DNA from: SIG588 sp045591985
GTDB lineage: Bacteria > Bacillota > Clostridia > Oscillospirales > Acutalibacteraceae
DNA length: 64,000 nt
Reading direction: 5' to 3'
Assembly: GCA_045591985.1 (NCBI GenBank)
Contig: JAZNTV010000077.1
Span: 24,141-88,140, forward strand
A model generated the notes under the pieces. It saw nothing but the letters and a program-made list of their open reading frames with translations. It searched no databases and was not told where the DNA came from. Positions 17,405 to 27,530 of the stretch are shown here, in pieces. The stretch's first letter is position 1, and each line of letters starts with the position of its first letter. The position numbers and the translations under genes are program-made.

Positions 17405-18196
17405 ATGGCAGAAGAACGGTTGCAAAAAATCATAGCTGAACGTGGCCTGGCTTCCCGTCGAAAGGCGGAGGAGTTAATTGCACGCGGTAAAGTAAAAGTA
17501 AACGGACACGTGGCTACGCTCGGCGACAAGGCGGATCCGCGGCGGGATGTGATTTTGGTGGGCGGTAAGCGGCTGACGGCGGCGGAAGCGGCCACCTACA
17601 TCATGTTGAATAAACCGCGCGGGTACGTTACGACTCTAAACGATGAGTTAGGGCGAAAGTGCGTAGCGGAATTGGTCGCTAATGCCGGTGTGCGTGTGTA
17701 TCCCGTGGGGCGTTTGGATCGTGATTCCGAGGGTATGTTGTTGCTCACAAACGACGGCGATTTTGCCAATGCCATTATGCATCCTTCTACACATGTTCCC
17801 AAGCGTTATCGTGTCACTGTACGCGGAAAAGCAGATGATGCGGCGTTACAGACGTTTCGTGACGGCATTGTGTTAGACGGACGGCGTACACTGCCGGCAG
17901 ACGTATCGGTCGTTTCCGAAGAGCCGGAGCGCACGGTGTTGGAGGTCGTTTTGTATGAAGGGCGTAATCGTCAGATTCGCCGCATGTGCGAAGCGTTGCA
18001 GCTGCAGGTCATTCGGTTGCGCCGCACGGCGGTAGGGTCGGTCAAACTGGGGATGTTACCGGTTGGCAAATGGCGGTATTTGACTCCGAAAGAAGTCAAA
18101 GCTTTGGTACAAGCCACGGGCGTTCCGCAAAAAGTGGCGGCCGAGTATATTAAGCGGGGGAGTGTGCCGAATGATCCGTATTCTACCAAACGCTGA
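17405..18196 (+). CDS. rluB: rRNA pseudouridine synthase, RsuA/RluB family
   Basis: 263 residues. An S4 RNA-binding domain (about 1-60, LQKIIAERGLASRRKAEELIARGKVKVNG) is followed by the synthase domain with catalytic Asp105 in GRLDRDSEGMLLLTNDGD and GRNRQIRRMCEAL near residue 187. RluB-like enzymes modify position 2605 of 23S rRNA; RsuA position 516 of 16S. Gene order after scpAB favours RluB. AAGGAG lies before the ATG. Confidence 0.94.
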   Translation: MAEERLQKIIAERGLASRRKAEELIARGKVKVNGHVATLGDKADPRRDVILVGGKRLTAAEAATYIMLNKPRGYVTTLNDELGRKCVAELVANAGVRVYPVGRLDRDSEGMLLLTNDGDFANAIMHPSTHVPKRYRVTVRGKADDAALQTFRDGIVLDGRRTLPADVSVVSEEPERTVLEVVLYEGRNRQIRRMCEALQLQVIRLRRTAVGSVKLGMLPVGKWRYLTPKEVKALVQATGVPQKVAAEYIKRGSVPNDPYSTKR

Positions 18197-18485
18197 GCGA
18201 GACGGCGAATACATTTTGTGGGACGGCGATGTTGCTTGCGGTAAGGCGTTGGCACGGTTTGACGATCGCGTGCATATCCTCTCGGTAGAGGCACCGGATG
18301 CTTTGTTGGCGGAGGGAATGGTGCGTGCCGTGCTGAATGCCGGGCGGGTACGTGAGCTCGCTTGTGCGGTTTGTGCAAACGAAGAATTGTTCCCGTTGCT
18401 TCGTCATCTGGAATTCACACCGTGTGATGAAGGGATGACCGTGAGCATTCCCGATTTCTTTTTTCGCGGGTGCCAAGGACATTAA
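18171..18485 (+). CDS. Small unknown protein, perhaps a reduced GNAT domain
   Basis: 104 residues, overlapping rluB by 26 bases, with GGGGGAG eight bases before the ATG. The pattern of N-terminal strands, the helix LLAEGMVRAVLNAGRVRELACAVCANEELFPLLRHLEF and a terminal strand resembles the C-terminal part of an N-acetyltransferase fold, but the acetyl-CoA P-loop (Q/RxxGxG/A) is not visible. No firm family assignment. The overlap and shared terminator show it is the last gene of the operon. Confidence 0.65.
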   Translation: MIRILPNAERDGEYILWDGDVACGKALARFDDRVHILSVEAPDALLAEGMVRAVLNAGRVRELACAVCANEELFPLLRHLEFTPCDEGMTVSIPDFFFRGCQGH

Positions 18486-18506
18486 CAGGCAGGATACTAC
18501 AAACTT

Positions 18507-18541
18507 AAAAGGGGTTGTCCGTTTGTCGGATAACCTCTTTC
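18507..18541 (+). terminator. Terminator of the scpAB-rluB operon
   Basis: Imperfect stem AAAGGGGTTGTCCG with CGGATAACCTCTTT, TTTG loop, then T-rich. Confidence 0.75.
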
Positions 18542-18611
18542 TGTATGCGATAGAGTTTGAGTAAAATGTATATTTTATGTTGCCTCAAGGTGGGAAATTT
18601 CGTTTTTTCTG

Positions 18612-18641
18612 TTGACAGCAAGAGGGAATATACTGTATAAT
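18612..18641 (+). promoter_or_regulatory. Promoter of dockerin gene 1
   Basis: TTGACA (18612-18617), 18-base spacer, TATAAT (18636-18641). AAGGAAG lies before the ATG. Confidence 0.75.
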
Positions 18642-18674
18642 ATAATTAACTTTGTAACGGAAAGGAAGTAGGTT

Positions 18675-21600
18675 ATGAAAAAACGCATTTTGGCAATTGT
18701 CCTGTGTGTATGTCTGTTGGTGCCGTTTATGGCAACAGCCGGCGGTCAGGTCTTTGCTGAAGAGGCAGAAGTGAAGAAGGAGTATATCCTCAGCGAACTG
18801 AAAGGACGCGTATCCGTGGTTATGGATCTGGGTTCGGTCAGCGCCGGCGGTGGCTTGTTGTACACTTCTCCTGAATTTGATTTCGGTCCGATTGATGTGT
18901 CCGGCGAAAACGGCGCTCCGAATTTTAGCGACGTCGCTATTCAGTTTGACACATACATCCAGGGAACCGATTCGTTCATCGAATACATGACGAGCGGAAA
19001 AATGGGTGGACAGTTGGAAGTGACGAGTAGCGGTATGTGCGACGAAGATGAACTTGGTATGAAGCCCGGAACGGCTTTGAAGTTCACCCCCGGTGAGTGG
19101 CGTCGTGTGACTGTCCGCTTGTCCGACTTCTATAAGTCCGGCGGTGATTTCGACAGAAAGAAATTTAACTTTGTTCGTATCTATCTTGAAGGTGGTGGGG
19201 AAGCGTATACCGGCGCAAGCGGCACCTTGAAGATCGTGAACTGGTGCATTGTTGATCTTTCCGTTCCGGCGGAAGAGCGGCCGACCGAAGAGGATCGTCC
19301 GCTCGGTGACGGCACGTTCCGCGCCGATCCGCCGGTGTATGAAAAGATGACGATTGCCGATGGTTACGATAACCGTGTAGACGTGTTTGCGGGTTATAAC
19401 TTGGAAGAATACCTGAAGAACCATCCCGAAATTAACATCAACGGCAGCGAAGGCAAGGACTATTCTCCGGTTATCAACTCCTTGTTGGAAAGTCTCGGCG
19501 CGAGCGGCGGCGGTGCTTTGTTTATTCCGGCCGGCAGATATCCCTGTCGCACAGAGATCAACATACCTGTCGGCACTACGATCGTGGGTGAATGGGCGAA
19601 TCCCGACCAAAACCCCGAGATCCGCGGTACGATCTTCGAAGTATACTGCGGCGCAAATGCGACGAACGGCGCGCCGTTTATCTCGATGGATCACCACACA
19701 AAGATCAACAACGTGGCGTTCTGGTATCCCGAACAGACGGTGGCCTGTGACATTCAGTATCCGCCCACGATCGATATGTATCAGTACACCTTTGTGGAGA
19801 ACGTGACTTTTGTTAACTCGTTCTTTGCTATCCAGCAGCAGCGCGGCGCAAACTGCCCGAACGCGTGGAACATCTACGGCACGCCTTTGAATATCGGTGT
19901 TGACTTTGATATGGTCGTTGATATTGCCCGTATTCAAGAAGTGCATTTCTCTCCGGACTATTGGGTGAATTCCGGTTTGCCCGGTGCTCCGACTACGGCC
20001 AATGAGATTCAAACGCTGGAAGATCAGCTTTACAACTATGCAATCGGTATCACCTTGCGTCGTATTGACTGGTCTTACGTGACGTATTCCGACATCACCG
20101 GTTACAACGTCGGTCTGATGTTTGCCGAATCGATCGAAGGCAACCTGCCGAACGGTCAGTGTGTCGGTTTGAACTTTACGGATTGTAAGTACGGTCATTT
20201 CTCCTATGGTACGGCGGGTTCGACCGAGTCGATGCTCGATATTACCATGAAGAATTGTGAGTACGGTGTGTATGTTACCGGCGAACACGACGGTGCTCTG
20301 CGTTACTATAACGCAGATATTCAGGCAACCCAGTATGCGGTGTATCAGGAGTCTGCGTATACGAAGTTGACGTTGATGGCATCCACCGTGCGCGGCGGTC
20401 GTGTGTACACCAAGAACGGTAACAACACCTTTATTAACAACAAATTCTACACGGCAAAACCGCAGATCGAACTGGATTACGGCACCATTTCGGGTATCGT
20501 GATCGGCAACACCGACGTGTATGGCGATCCGATCAAATGTGAAAACCCCGGTTCTTGTACTTACAGCTATGTAGAAAAGCCTGTCAAGTTGAATGCGTAT
20601 ACCGAAATGACGCGTGAAGAGGCGTATGGTAAAGTGCCTGCTCCCGCAAGCGAGAACTATCGTATCCCGACCGATATCGATGTCACCGGTGAGACTGATG
20701 CGACCGAAAAGATCCAGTCTTACTTGACGGAACTCGGTGAACTCGGCGGTGGTACACTGTTCTTGGTTTCCGGTAAGTATCGCATCGATGGCACGCTTTC
20801 GGTGCCGACGGGTGTGGAATTGCGCGGTTCGGCCGACTTCGCTTCGATCCCGAAAGCAGTCAACACCATGTTCTATGTGTACACGCCTGTGGAAGCGGGT
20901 AAGGATGAATACACCTCGACCGCTACCGTGACGCTTGCGGAAAACAGCGGTATCCGCGGTATCATCTTCAACTATCCCGAGCAGCACAGCACGTATCATG
21001 CGACCGAGAAGGTGTATGATCCGATCGCTTCTGCCGAACTTGGTGTCGAAACCTATCAGCAGTATTATGAATTTGATTTCCATCCGTATCCGTATGCCAT
21101 CCGCGGTGCGGGCGCCGATGTGTACGTTGTGAACGTGTCGGTGCGTAACGGTTGGAATGGTATCGATCTCAAGACCTATCGTTGCGATAACCACTATGTG
21201 GATTATCTCGCGGGTCACTTCTTCAACCGCGGTCTTGTGGTTGGTAACGGTTCGACCGGCGGTTACATCCGTAACTACCAGTTCAACTACAACTCCATCT
21301 GCCAGGCGCATTCGGAAGTTTGGAACGGATTCGGCGGCGAGCCCTCCAGTGTGCAGGTTACTTCGTGGTTCCATCAGCCGATGCAGGCGCAGTTCCAGAA
21401 CAACTCCATCATCCTGCAGCTCGGTTATGTAGAAGACCAGCTTGTTTACAACTGCTTCAACTACGCATCGTATATCGGTGTGCATCTGGTTGACGAAGGC
21501 GGCCGTGCGGCAAACGCCCGCATCTTTGGTCACGGTGTTGACTACGGTAACGTTTCCTTGCAGATCGAAGCGGCTGAAGACGTAGAGTTCACCAACATGC

Positions 21601-22916
21601 AGTTGACGGCGTTCAACCAGTGCGGTGATAACGGCAATACCGGCCGTTGGGCGGTCAATCAGGAAGAAAAGCCGATCTATGATATTTGGCTGAAGGATAC
21701 CTTTGAGGGTGAGATCACCATCACCAACTTTGTGGAATGGGCCCCCACCCCGACGTCCGGTGTGCGTGTCGACAGCGGTACGCTGAATATGTATAACGCC
21801 CAGTTCAGCCACACCAAGTCTCACTTGTTCGAACTGAACGGTGACGGCAAACTCAACATCATCGGTTTCTGCTGCGATCGTGCGGATAACCCCGCATTGG
21901 TGGATAACGATCCCAAGAATCTGCATATCACTGCCGGTTACTATTACAGCGAACCCACGGCGACCAAGAATCTCGGTACGTATGAGCATGTGTATCAAGT
22001 GGAATATCGTTATTCGGTTCCGAAGAACGTTATTTTCACGGAAGATTCCGAGATCATGTTTGTGGAATCCTTTGATAGCTATGAACTGACGGAGAATTCG
22101 ATCATCTCTGTGGACAACTTGAAGTATGGTTCGATACGCCGTGGTGCGATCCGTACGCGTTTGTTGGCAAACCAACTGTCTCAGGGTATTAAAGCCGGTC
22201 AGGATCGTTACGCGGAAGAGATGCCGTTTGTGCTTGAGAGCGGTAAGAAGAACGACCTGTATCGTTTGGAATGGCGTGTTATTGTAGATGAAATGCGCGA
22301 TACGGAAGACAGCGAGATCTATTTGATGCTTTCGAATGCGCAGATCAAACAGCAGACGATGTTGACCATTAAGCGTGACGGTTCTGTATACGATCAGAAC
22401 AATGCCAAGATCGGTACGATCCAGTTCGGTGAGTATTATCGTTTGGCGGTCGAAGTAGATGCACGTAATGCGAATAATAAGACGGCCACGATCTATCTTT
22501 TGAACGACGACAGCCGTGTGATCGGTAAGGGTACCACCACGGCAATGAGTGCCAACTTCCAAGGCGAAAACACCGTGACCGGTTTCTATTTGGCATCGAT
22601 GACGACTTGCTTCGACGATGCGCCTGATACCGAGACGGATATGTCGCTTGACTACTTCTACATCTGCCGCAGCGAAAAGAGCACGATCGGTCGTAATGTG
22701 GATCCGAACAGTGTGATGATCGGCGATGTCAGCAGCGATGGCAAGGTCGATTCGACCGATGCACGTATGGTGCTGCAGTATTCGGTGAAGAAGATCACCA
22801 CGTTGCCCGCAGCGGACGCCGCGGATGTAGACGGCAACGGCAAGATCGATTCGACCGACGCGCGTTTGATCCTGCAGTATTCGGTGAAGAAGATCAGCGC
22901 TTTCCCTGCCGCGTAA
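18675..22916 (+). CDS. Secreted double beta-helix protein with type I dockerin, paralogue 1
   Basis: 1413 residues. Signal peptide about 1-28. Residues 30-197 look like a beta-sandwich (motif GGQLEVTSSG about 111-120; FNFVRIYLEG about 164-173). A first Pectate_lyase_3-like beta-helix starts near 262 (GGGALFIPAGRYP) and a second near 676 (GGGTLFLVSGKYRIDG). A probable concanavalin-like domain spans about 1128-1335, and the dockerin 1347-1413 has two calcium-loop repeats, each with DSTDAR. Dockerins bind cohesins of a cellulosome scaffold. The two-helix core recalls GH55 enzymes, but catalysis is unproven. No TTA, CTA or TCA codon is used. Own promoter and terminator. Confidence 0.9.
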   Translation: MKKRILAIVLCVCLLVPFMATAGGQVFAEEAEVKKEYILSELKGRVSVVMDLGSVSAGGGLLYTSPEFDFGPIDVSGENGAPNFSDVAIQFDTYIQGTDSFIEYMTSGKMGGQLEVTSSGMCDEDELGMKPGTALKFTPGEWRRVTVRLSDFYKSGGDFDRKKFNFVRIYLEGGGEAYTGASGTLKIVNWCIVDLSVPAEERPTEEDRPLGDGTFRADPPVYEKMTIADGYDNRVDVFAGYNLEEYLKNHPEININGSEGKDYSPVINSLLESLGASGGGALFIPAGRYPCRTEINIPVGTTIVGEWANPDQNPEIRGTIFEVYCGANATNGAPFISMDHHTKINNVAFWYPEQTVACDIQYPPTIDMYQYTFVENVTFVNSFFAIQQQRGANCPNAWNIYGTPLNIGVDFDMVVDIARIQEVHFSPDYWVNSGLPGAPTTANEIQTLEDQLYNYAIGITLRRIDWSYVTYSDITGYNVGLMFAESIEGNLPNGQCVGLNFTDCKYGHFSYGTAGSTESMLDITMKNCEYGVYVTGEHDGALRYYNADIQATQYAVYQESAYTKLTLMASTVRGGRVYTKNGNNTFINNKFYTAKPQIELDYGTISGIVIGNTDVYGDPIKCENPGSCTYSYVEKPVKLNAYTEMTREEAYGKVPAPASENYRIPTDIDVTGETDATEKIQSYLTELGELGGGTLFLVSGKYRIDGTLSVPTGVELRGSADFASIPKAVNTMFYVYTPVEAGKDEYTSTATVTLAENSGIRGIIFNYPEQHSTYHATEKVYDPIASAELGVETYQQYYEFDFHPYPYAIRGAGADVYVVNVSVRNGWNGIDLKTYRCDNHYVDYLAGHFFNRGLVVGNGSTGGYIRNYQFNYNSICQAHSEVWNGFGGEPSSVQVTSWFHQPMQAQFQNNSIILQLGYVEDQLVYNCFNYASYIGVHLVDEGGRAANARIFGHGVDYGNVSLQIEAAEDVEFTNMQLTAFNQCGDNGNTGRWAVNQEEKPIYDIWLKDTFEGEITITNFVEWAPTPTSGVRVDSGTLNMYNAQFSHTKSHLFELNGDGKLNIIGFCCDRADNPALVDNDPKNLHITAGYYYSEPTATKNLGTYEHVYQVEYRYSVPKNVIFTEDSEIMFVESFDSYELTENSIISVDNLKYGSIRRGAIRTRLLANQLSQGIKAGQDRYAEEMPFVLESGKKNDLYRLEWRVIVDEMRDTEDSEIYLMLSNAQIKQQTMLTIKRDGSVYDQNNAKIGTIQFGEYYRLAVEVDARNANNKTATIYLLNDDSRVIGKGTTTAMSANFQGENTVTGFYLASMTTCFDDAPDTETDMSLDYFYICRSEKSTIGRNVDPNSVMIGDVSSDGKVDSTDARMVLQYSVKKITTLPAADAADVDGNGKIDSTDARLILQYSVKKISAFPAA

Positions 22917-22936
22917 AAACAGATAATCTTTTATGA

Positions 22937-22981
22937 AATCCCCCGACAATGCGTTCAGGCTCGTTGTCGGGGGATTCTTTA
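22937..22981 (+). terminator. Terminator of dockerin gene 1
   Basis: 13-bp stem AATCCCCCGACAA with TTGTCGGGGGATT around a 14-base loop, then CTTTAT. Confidence 0.8.
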
Positions 22982-23035
22982 TATGTAAAAAATTGTTTAA
23001 GATATGTAATATATTGTTAATGTAATTCTTGTTTA

Positions 23036-23065
23036 TTGACAGCGGCCGGGCCGGGGGAGTATAAT
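23036..23065 (+). promoter_or_regulatory. Promoter of dockerin gene 2
   Basis: TTGACA (23036-23041), 18-base very GC-rich spacer, TATAAT (23060-23065). GGGAGAGG precedes the ATG. Confidence 0.75.
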
Positions 23066-23106
23066 AATTACATTACTTGAATTGAAATTAGGGAGAGGAT
23101 ATACGA

Positions 23107-26100
23107 ATGAAAACACGTTTGGTATCGTGCTTGCTGTGTGTATGTTTGCTTTTATCGTGCTGCGGCATGACGATGGGTTCGGTATACGCGGCGGAAGAAG
23201 GAGCGAATTATATTATTCGGACATTCTCTGTGCGTTTTGCCGAAAATATTGTGTTGGGATCGGCCAACGGTGTTCTTGCGACAAAGGGAGAGATGGTTGA
23301 AACGACCGACTTGACAAAATACGGTTACGGAACAGATCCCGATCGCTTGGCTATTCAAGTGGACGTGTACGCCGAGGGAGATGACCTCTTTTGGAGTTTT
23401 ATAAAAGCAAAGGCGCTACAAGGACAGATGGAAGTTACCAGCGGTGGCAAATGTGACGTGGAAGAGATCGGTATCAATCCCGGTATGGCGTTTGCGTTTG
23501 AACGCGGTGTGTGGAAACGTGTGATCATCCCGCTCTCTCAATTCAACTCCAAAGTCGGCGGTGAGTTTGATCCCACATCGTTCAATTATTTTCGGGTATA
23601 TTTAGAAGATACGTGCGCGCCTGCCTTTGCGGGCGGTGTCGGTGTCATTAAACTTCATAACTTTATGTTGGTAGATACAGCGGCCGAGGCGCCCTCGGAA
23701 GAGGATCTTCCCGTCGGCGACGGCTCGTTTGTTCCGGCGCCTCCTGTGTTCCGAAAAATGAATGTCACTCCCGGGTACAATAAGGGAATGACGGTGTTTG
23801 CGGGATATAATCTGAAAGACTATCTTGAAGAACATACCGAGGTTTCGGTGTTGAATGCCAAAGGGGAAGAGGACTACAGTTCAGTCGTCAACTCGTTGCT
23901 CAGCGGTTTGGCATCGGTGGGCGGCGGTTCGCTGTTCATTCCGGCGGGCGAATATGCTTTTCGCCGTGATATTTACGTGCCGGACGGCACCGCGATCATC
24001 GGCGAATGGGTGAGTCCCGATGAAAACCCGGAGGCACGCGGTACCATACTTAAAGTATACAGCGGTAAGGGGAGCGAAAACGGCGCGTTTATTTCCATGG
24101 GTGCTCATACCGTGGTGCAAAACGTAAGTTTTTGGTACCCTGAACAAACGGTAGACGAGTTCGCGGTGTATCCGCCGACTATCGATCTGAACCAGTATAC
24201 CTTTGCGAAAAACATAACCTTATATAACTCGTATTTCGGTATTCGTTCGCTGACAACGGCAAACTGTCCGAATGCGTGGAACATCTATGGTACGCCTTTG
24301 AATATCGGTCTGGATTTCGATATGGTTATCGATATCGCGCGTATCGAGGAGATCCATTTTTCTCCCGACTATTGGATCGAATCCGAATTGGACGGTGCTC
24401 CGACGAGTGCCGCCGATATTAAAGCGTTGGAAGATCAGTTGTATAACTACGCCATCGGTATCACCTTGCGCCGTATCGACTGGTCGTATGTGACCTATTC
24501 GGATATCGAAGGGTATAACACGGCGTTGATGTTTGCACAGTCGATCGACGGCAACTGGCCGAACGGTCAGTGCGTCGGTTTAACCTTTACCGATTGCAAA
24601 TACGGTCACTTTGCGTACGGTGTTGCCAACACCACCGAATCTCTGCTCGATATCACCATGGAAAACTGCGAGTACGGTGTGTACATCACGGGCGAAGCGG
24701 ACGACCGCATTTATTATGACGGTGCGATCCGCTACTACGACTCCGATATCGAAGCGTCCCAATACGCGGTATATCAAGAGAGCAATAATCAGCGGTTGAA
24801 CATAATCGCCTCGGTTATTCGCAACGGTCGTGTATACACGAAAAACGGCAACAATGTTTTTATCAACAACGAATTCCAAACCGTAGTACCGCATATTGAG
24901 TTGGATTACGGTACGGTGACAGGAATTATGATCGGTAATACCGATGCTTACGGCGATCCGATCAAGTTTGAAAACCCGGGACGGTGTGAGTATACCTATA
25001 AAGAAGAGCCGATCGAAATAGATACCTATGAGAAGATGACACGAGAGGAAGCGGCCGCTCGCGTGGTCGGTCCCGCCAGTGACAACTATCGCATCCCCAC
25101 CGATCTGGATGTGAGTGGTGTGACGGACATGACCGAGAAGATACAAAACTATTTGACCGAACTCGGCGAAAACGGTGGCGGTACTTTGTTTTTGATGCCG
25201 GGCAAATATCGTATCGACGGTACACTTTCTGTTCCGAGCGGCGTGGAACTGCGCGGTTCGGCGGAATATGCGTCGATTCCCAAAGCGATCAACACCATCT
25301 TCCAGGTGTATACGCCTGTGGAAGCAGGGGAGGATGCCTATACGTCGACGGCGACCGTTACTTTGGCGGAAGGCGCTGGCCTTCGCGGCATTATCTTCAA
25401 CTATCCCGAGCAAGGTCAGACCTATCGTGAAGGTGAAAAAGTGTTGGATCCGATCGTGTCGGAACAGACCGGTATCGATACGTATGTGCAGTATTACGAG
25501 TTTGATTTTCTGCCGTATCCTTATACCGTGCGCGGTACGGGTGCCGATGTGTATCTTGTGAACGTAACGATGCGGAACGCATGGAACGGTGTGGATTTTA
25601 TGACCTACCGTTGCGATAACCATTATATCGACTATTTGGCAGGCCATTTTTATAATCGCGGCATGGTGGTCGGTAACGGGGCTGTGGGCGGTTATATCCG
25701 CAACTATCAGTTCAATTACAATTCCATTATGATAAACGCGCAAAACTGGTCCGGCTGGGGCGGTATTCCCAATTCGGAGATTACCACTGCAGATTTCCAT
25801 CAGCCGATGCAGGCGCAGATCATGAACAATACCATCATTCTGCAACTCGGTCACGTGGAAGATCAACTTGTGTATAACAATTTCAATTACGCTTCTTATA
25901 TCGGTGTGCATCTCATCGCAGAGGACAGCGGCGCGGCTGATGTGCGTATTTTCGGACACGGCGTGGACGGCGGTGTCGTATCGGTGCAGATCGAAGAGGC
26001 CGAACACGTGGAGTTCACCAACTTGCAGTTGACTTCGTTCAACCTTTACGGTGACAACCGTAACACCGACCGTTGGGCGGTGGATGAAAGCAAACAACCG

Positions 26101-27342
26101 CTCTACACTATTTGGGTGAAAGACACCTTTGACGGTGAAATTTCCATCTATAATTTTGCCGAATGGGCGTACGGCCCGCATGCGGGTATACGTGTCGATA
26201 GCGGTGTGGTGAACGTGTATAACGCACAGATCAACCACGAAAACGACCAGAAAGTGCTGTTTGAGTTGCACGGAGACGGTGAACTGAACGTGTACTCCTT
26301 TGCTTCGTGGCGTGAAGACAAACCCATTGTGGCAGTAGGCTCTCCCGAAAATTTGCATATTACTGCCGGTTTCTATTACAATGAATTTCAAAATACCGAT
26401 TTGCTCGGCACGTTTGACGCGATGTATCCGTATTCCCGCGAATATGCCGTGCCGAAAAACGTGCGTTTCACCGAAGATTCCGAAGTGGTGTTCGCGCAGT
26501 CGTTTGATACCTATGAATTGACCGAAGACAGTGTCGTTACGGTGGATAATCTGAAATACGGTACGGTACGGCGCGGTACGATTCGCGCACGGTTAACGGC
26601 AAAGGATATCGTGCAAGGTTTCAAAGCAGGGCAGGACAAGAACGCATCGTTGCCGTTTGCATTGGAAAGCGGCCGCACGAACGATCTTTATCGCATGGAA
26701 TGGCGTCTGGTTGTCGATGAAATGCGCGATGCCGAAGAAAGTGAGATCTATCTCTTCCTTTCAAACGCTAACGTGAAGACACAGAATATGCTGACGGTCA
26801 CATCGGACGGCACGGTGTACGATGCGAGCCAAAACAAGATCGGCACGATTCGGTTCGGTGAGTATTATCGCTTGGCGGTCGAAGTTGATGCGCGTAATGC
26901 AAACAACAAGACTGCTACGGTCTATTTGTTAAACGATGATAGTCGTGTGATCGGAAAAGGGGCTGCTTTGAGATTGGATAACGCCTTCCAAGGCGAGAAT
27001 ACGGTGACAGGTTTCTGGCTTGCGGCTACGGCTATGCCGAACGATATGCCCGAAACCGAGACGGATATGTCGCTGGATTATTTCTATATCCTCCGCAGTG
27101 AAACAAGTACGATTGGCCGTAACGTAGATCCGAACAGTGTGATGATCGGCGATGTCAGCGGTGACAGCAAGATCGATTCGACCGATGCACGTATGGTGCT
27201 GCAGTATGCGGTGAAGAAGATATCGTCGCTACCCGCTGCGGATGCCGCGGATGTGGACGGTAACGGCAAGATCGACTCGACCGATGCACGCTTGATTTTG
27301 CAGTATTCCGTGAAAAAGATCAGCACCTTCCCGGCTGCATAG
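23107..27342 (+). CDS. Secreted double beta-helix protein with type I dockerin, paralogue 2
   Basis: 1411 residues, same plan as paralogue 1: Cys-rich signal peptide about 1-30, N-terminal sandwich (GQMEVTSGG; FNYFRVYLED), helix 1 from about 258, helix 2 from about 675, concanavalin-like part, dockerin about 1344-1411. The core motif WNIYGTPLNIGLDFDMVIDIARIEE and the following ITLRRIDWSYVTYSD are almost identical to paralogue 1. Unlike gene 1, it does use some TTA, CTA or TCA codons. An extra DDRIYYD-like insertion occurs near residue 535. The substrate is unknown. Own promoter and terminator. Confidence 0.9.
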   Translation: MKTRLVSCLLCVCLLLSCCGMTMGSVYAAEEGANYIIRTFSVRFAENIVLGSANGVLATKGEMVETTDLTKYGYGTDPDRLAIQVDVYAEGDDLFWSFIKAKALQGQMEVTSGGKCDVEEIGINPGMAFAFERGVWKRVIIPLSQFNSKVGGEFDPTSFNYFRVYLEDTCAPAFAGGVGVIKLHNFMLVDTAAEAPSEEDLPVGDGSFVPAPPVFRKMNVTPGYNKGMTVFAGYNLKDYLEEHTEVSVLNAKGEEDYSSVVNSLLSGLASVGGGSLFIPAGEYAFRRDIYVPDGTAIIGEWVSPDENPEARGTILKVYSGKGSENGAFISMGAHTVVQNVSFWYPEQTVDEFAVYPPTIDLNQYTFAKNITLYNSYFGIRSLTTANCPNAWNIYGTPLNIGLDFDMVIDIARIEEIHFSPDYWIESELDGAPTSAADIKALEDQLYNYAIGITLRRIDWSYVTYSDIEGYNTALMFAQSIDGNWPNGQCVGLTFTDCKYGHFAYGVANTTESLLDITMENCEYGVYITGEADDRIYYDGAIRYYDSDIEASQYAVYQESNNQRLNIIASVIRNGRVYTKNGNNVFINNEFQTVVPHIELDYGTVTGIMIGNTDAYGDPIKFENPGRCEYTYKEEPIEIDTYEKMTREEAAARVVGPASDNYRIPTDLDVSGVTDMTEKIQNYLTELGENGGGTLFLMPGKYRIDGTLSVPSGVELRGSAEYASIPKAINTIFQVYTPVEAGEDAYTSTATVTLAEGAGLRGIIFNYPEQGQTYREGEKVLDPIVSEQTGIDTYVQYYEFDFLPYPYTVRGTGADVYLVNVTMRNAWNGVDFMTYRCDNHYIDYLAGHFYNRGMVVGNGAVGGYIRNYQFNYNSIMINAQNWSGWGGIPNSEITTADFHQPMQAQIMNNTIILQLGHVEDQLVYNNFNYASYIGVHLIAEDSGAADVRIFGHGVDGGVVSVQIEEAEHVEFTNLQLTSFNLYGDNRNTDRWAVDESKQPLYTIWVKDTFDGEISIYNFAEWAYGPHAGIRVDSGVVNVYNAQINHENDQKVLFELHGDGELNVYSFASWREDKPIVAVGSPENLHITAGFYYNEFQNTDLLGTFDAMYPYSREYAVPKNVRFTEDSEVVFAQSFDTYELTEDSVVTVDNLKYGTVRRGTIRARLTAKDIVQGFKAGQDKNASLPFALESGRTNDLYRMEWRLVVDEMRDAEESEIYLFLSNANVKTQNMLTVTSDGTVYDASQNKIGTIRFGEYYRLAVEVDARNANNKTATVYLLNDDSRVIGKGAALRLDNAFQGENTVTGFWLAATAMPNDMPETETDMSLDYFYILRSETSTIGRNVDPNSVMIGDVSGDSKIDSTDARMVLQYAVKKISSLPAADAADVDGNGKIDSTDARLILQYSVKKISTFPAA

Positions 27343-27360
27343 ACTCTCAAATACATCCAT

Positions 27361-27397
27361 CCCACCCCGAGAAGTACTTGTCGGGGTGGGATTTTTT
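27361..27397 (+). terminator. Terminator of dockerin gene 2
   Basis: CCCACCCCGA with TCGGGGTGGG, 10-base loop, followed by ATTTTTT. Confidence 0.85.
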
Positions 27398-27467
27398 CAC
27401 TTATCAACGGCCATATGCAAAAAGTTATCAAAAGTATGCAATTTCTGCTTGGATATTTATATACATA

Positions 27468-27497
27468 TTGACAACGCGTGGTGATACAATGTATAAT
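27468..27497 (+). promoter_or_regulatory. Promoter of dockerin gene 3
   Basis: TTGACA (27468-27473), 18-base spacer, TATAAT (27492-27497). GTGAGG precedes the ATG. Confidence 0.75.
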
Positions 27498-27530
27498 TGT
27501 TTTATCCTAAGAAAAGTGAGGACGACCAAT

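Noticed and set aside
18585..22949. Minus-strand open frame of 1454 codons as a real gene
   Set aside because: It is in exact codon register with the plus-strand dockerin gene, has no ribosome site or recognisable domain, and its openness follows from the absence of TTA, CTA and TCA codons.
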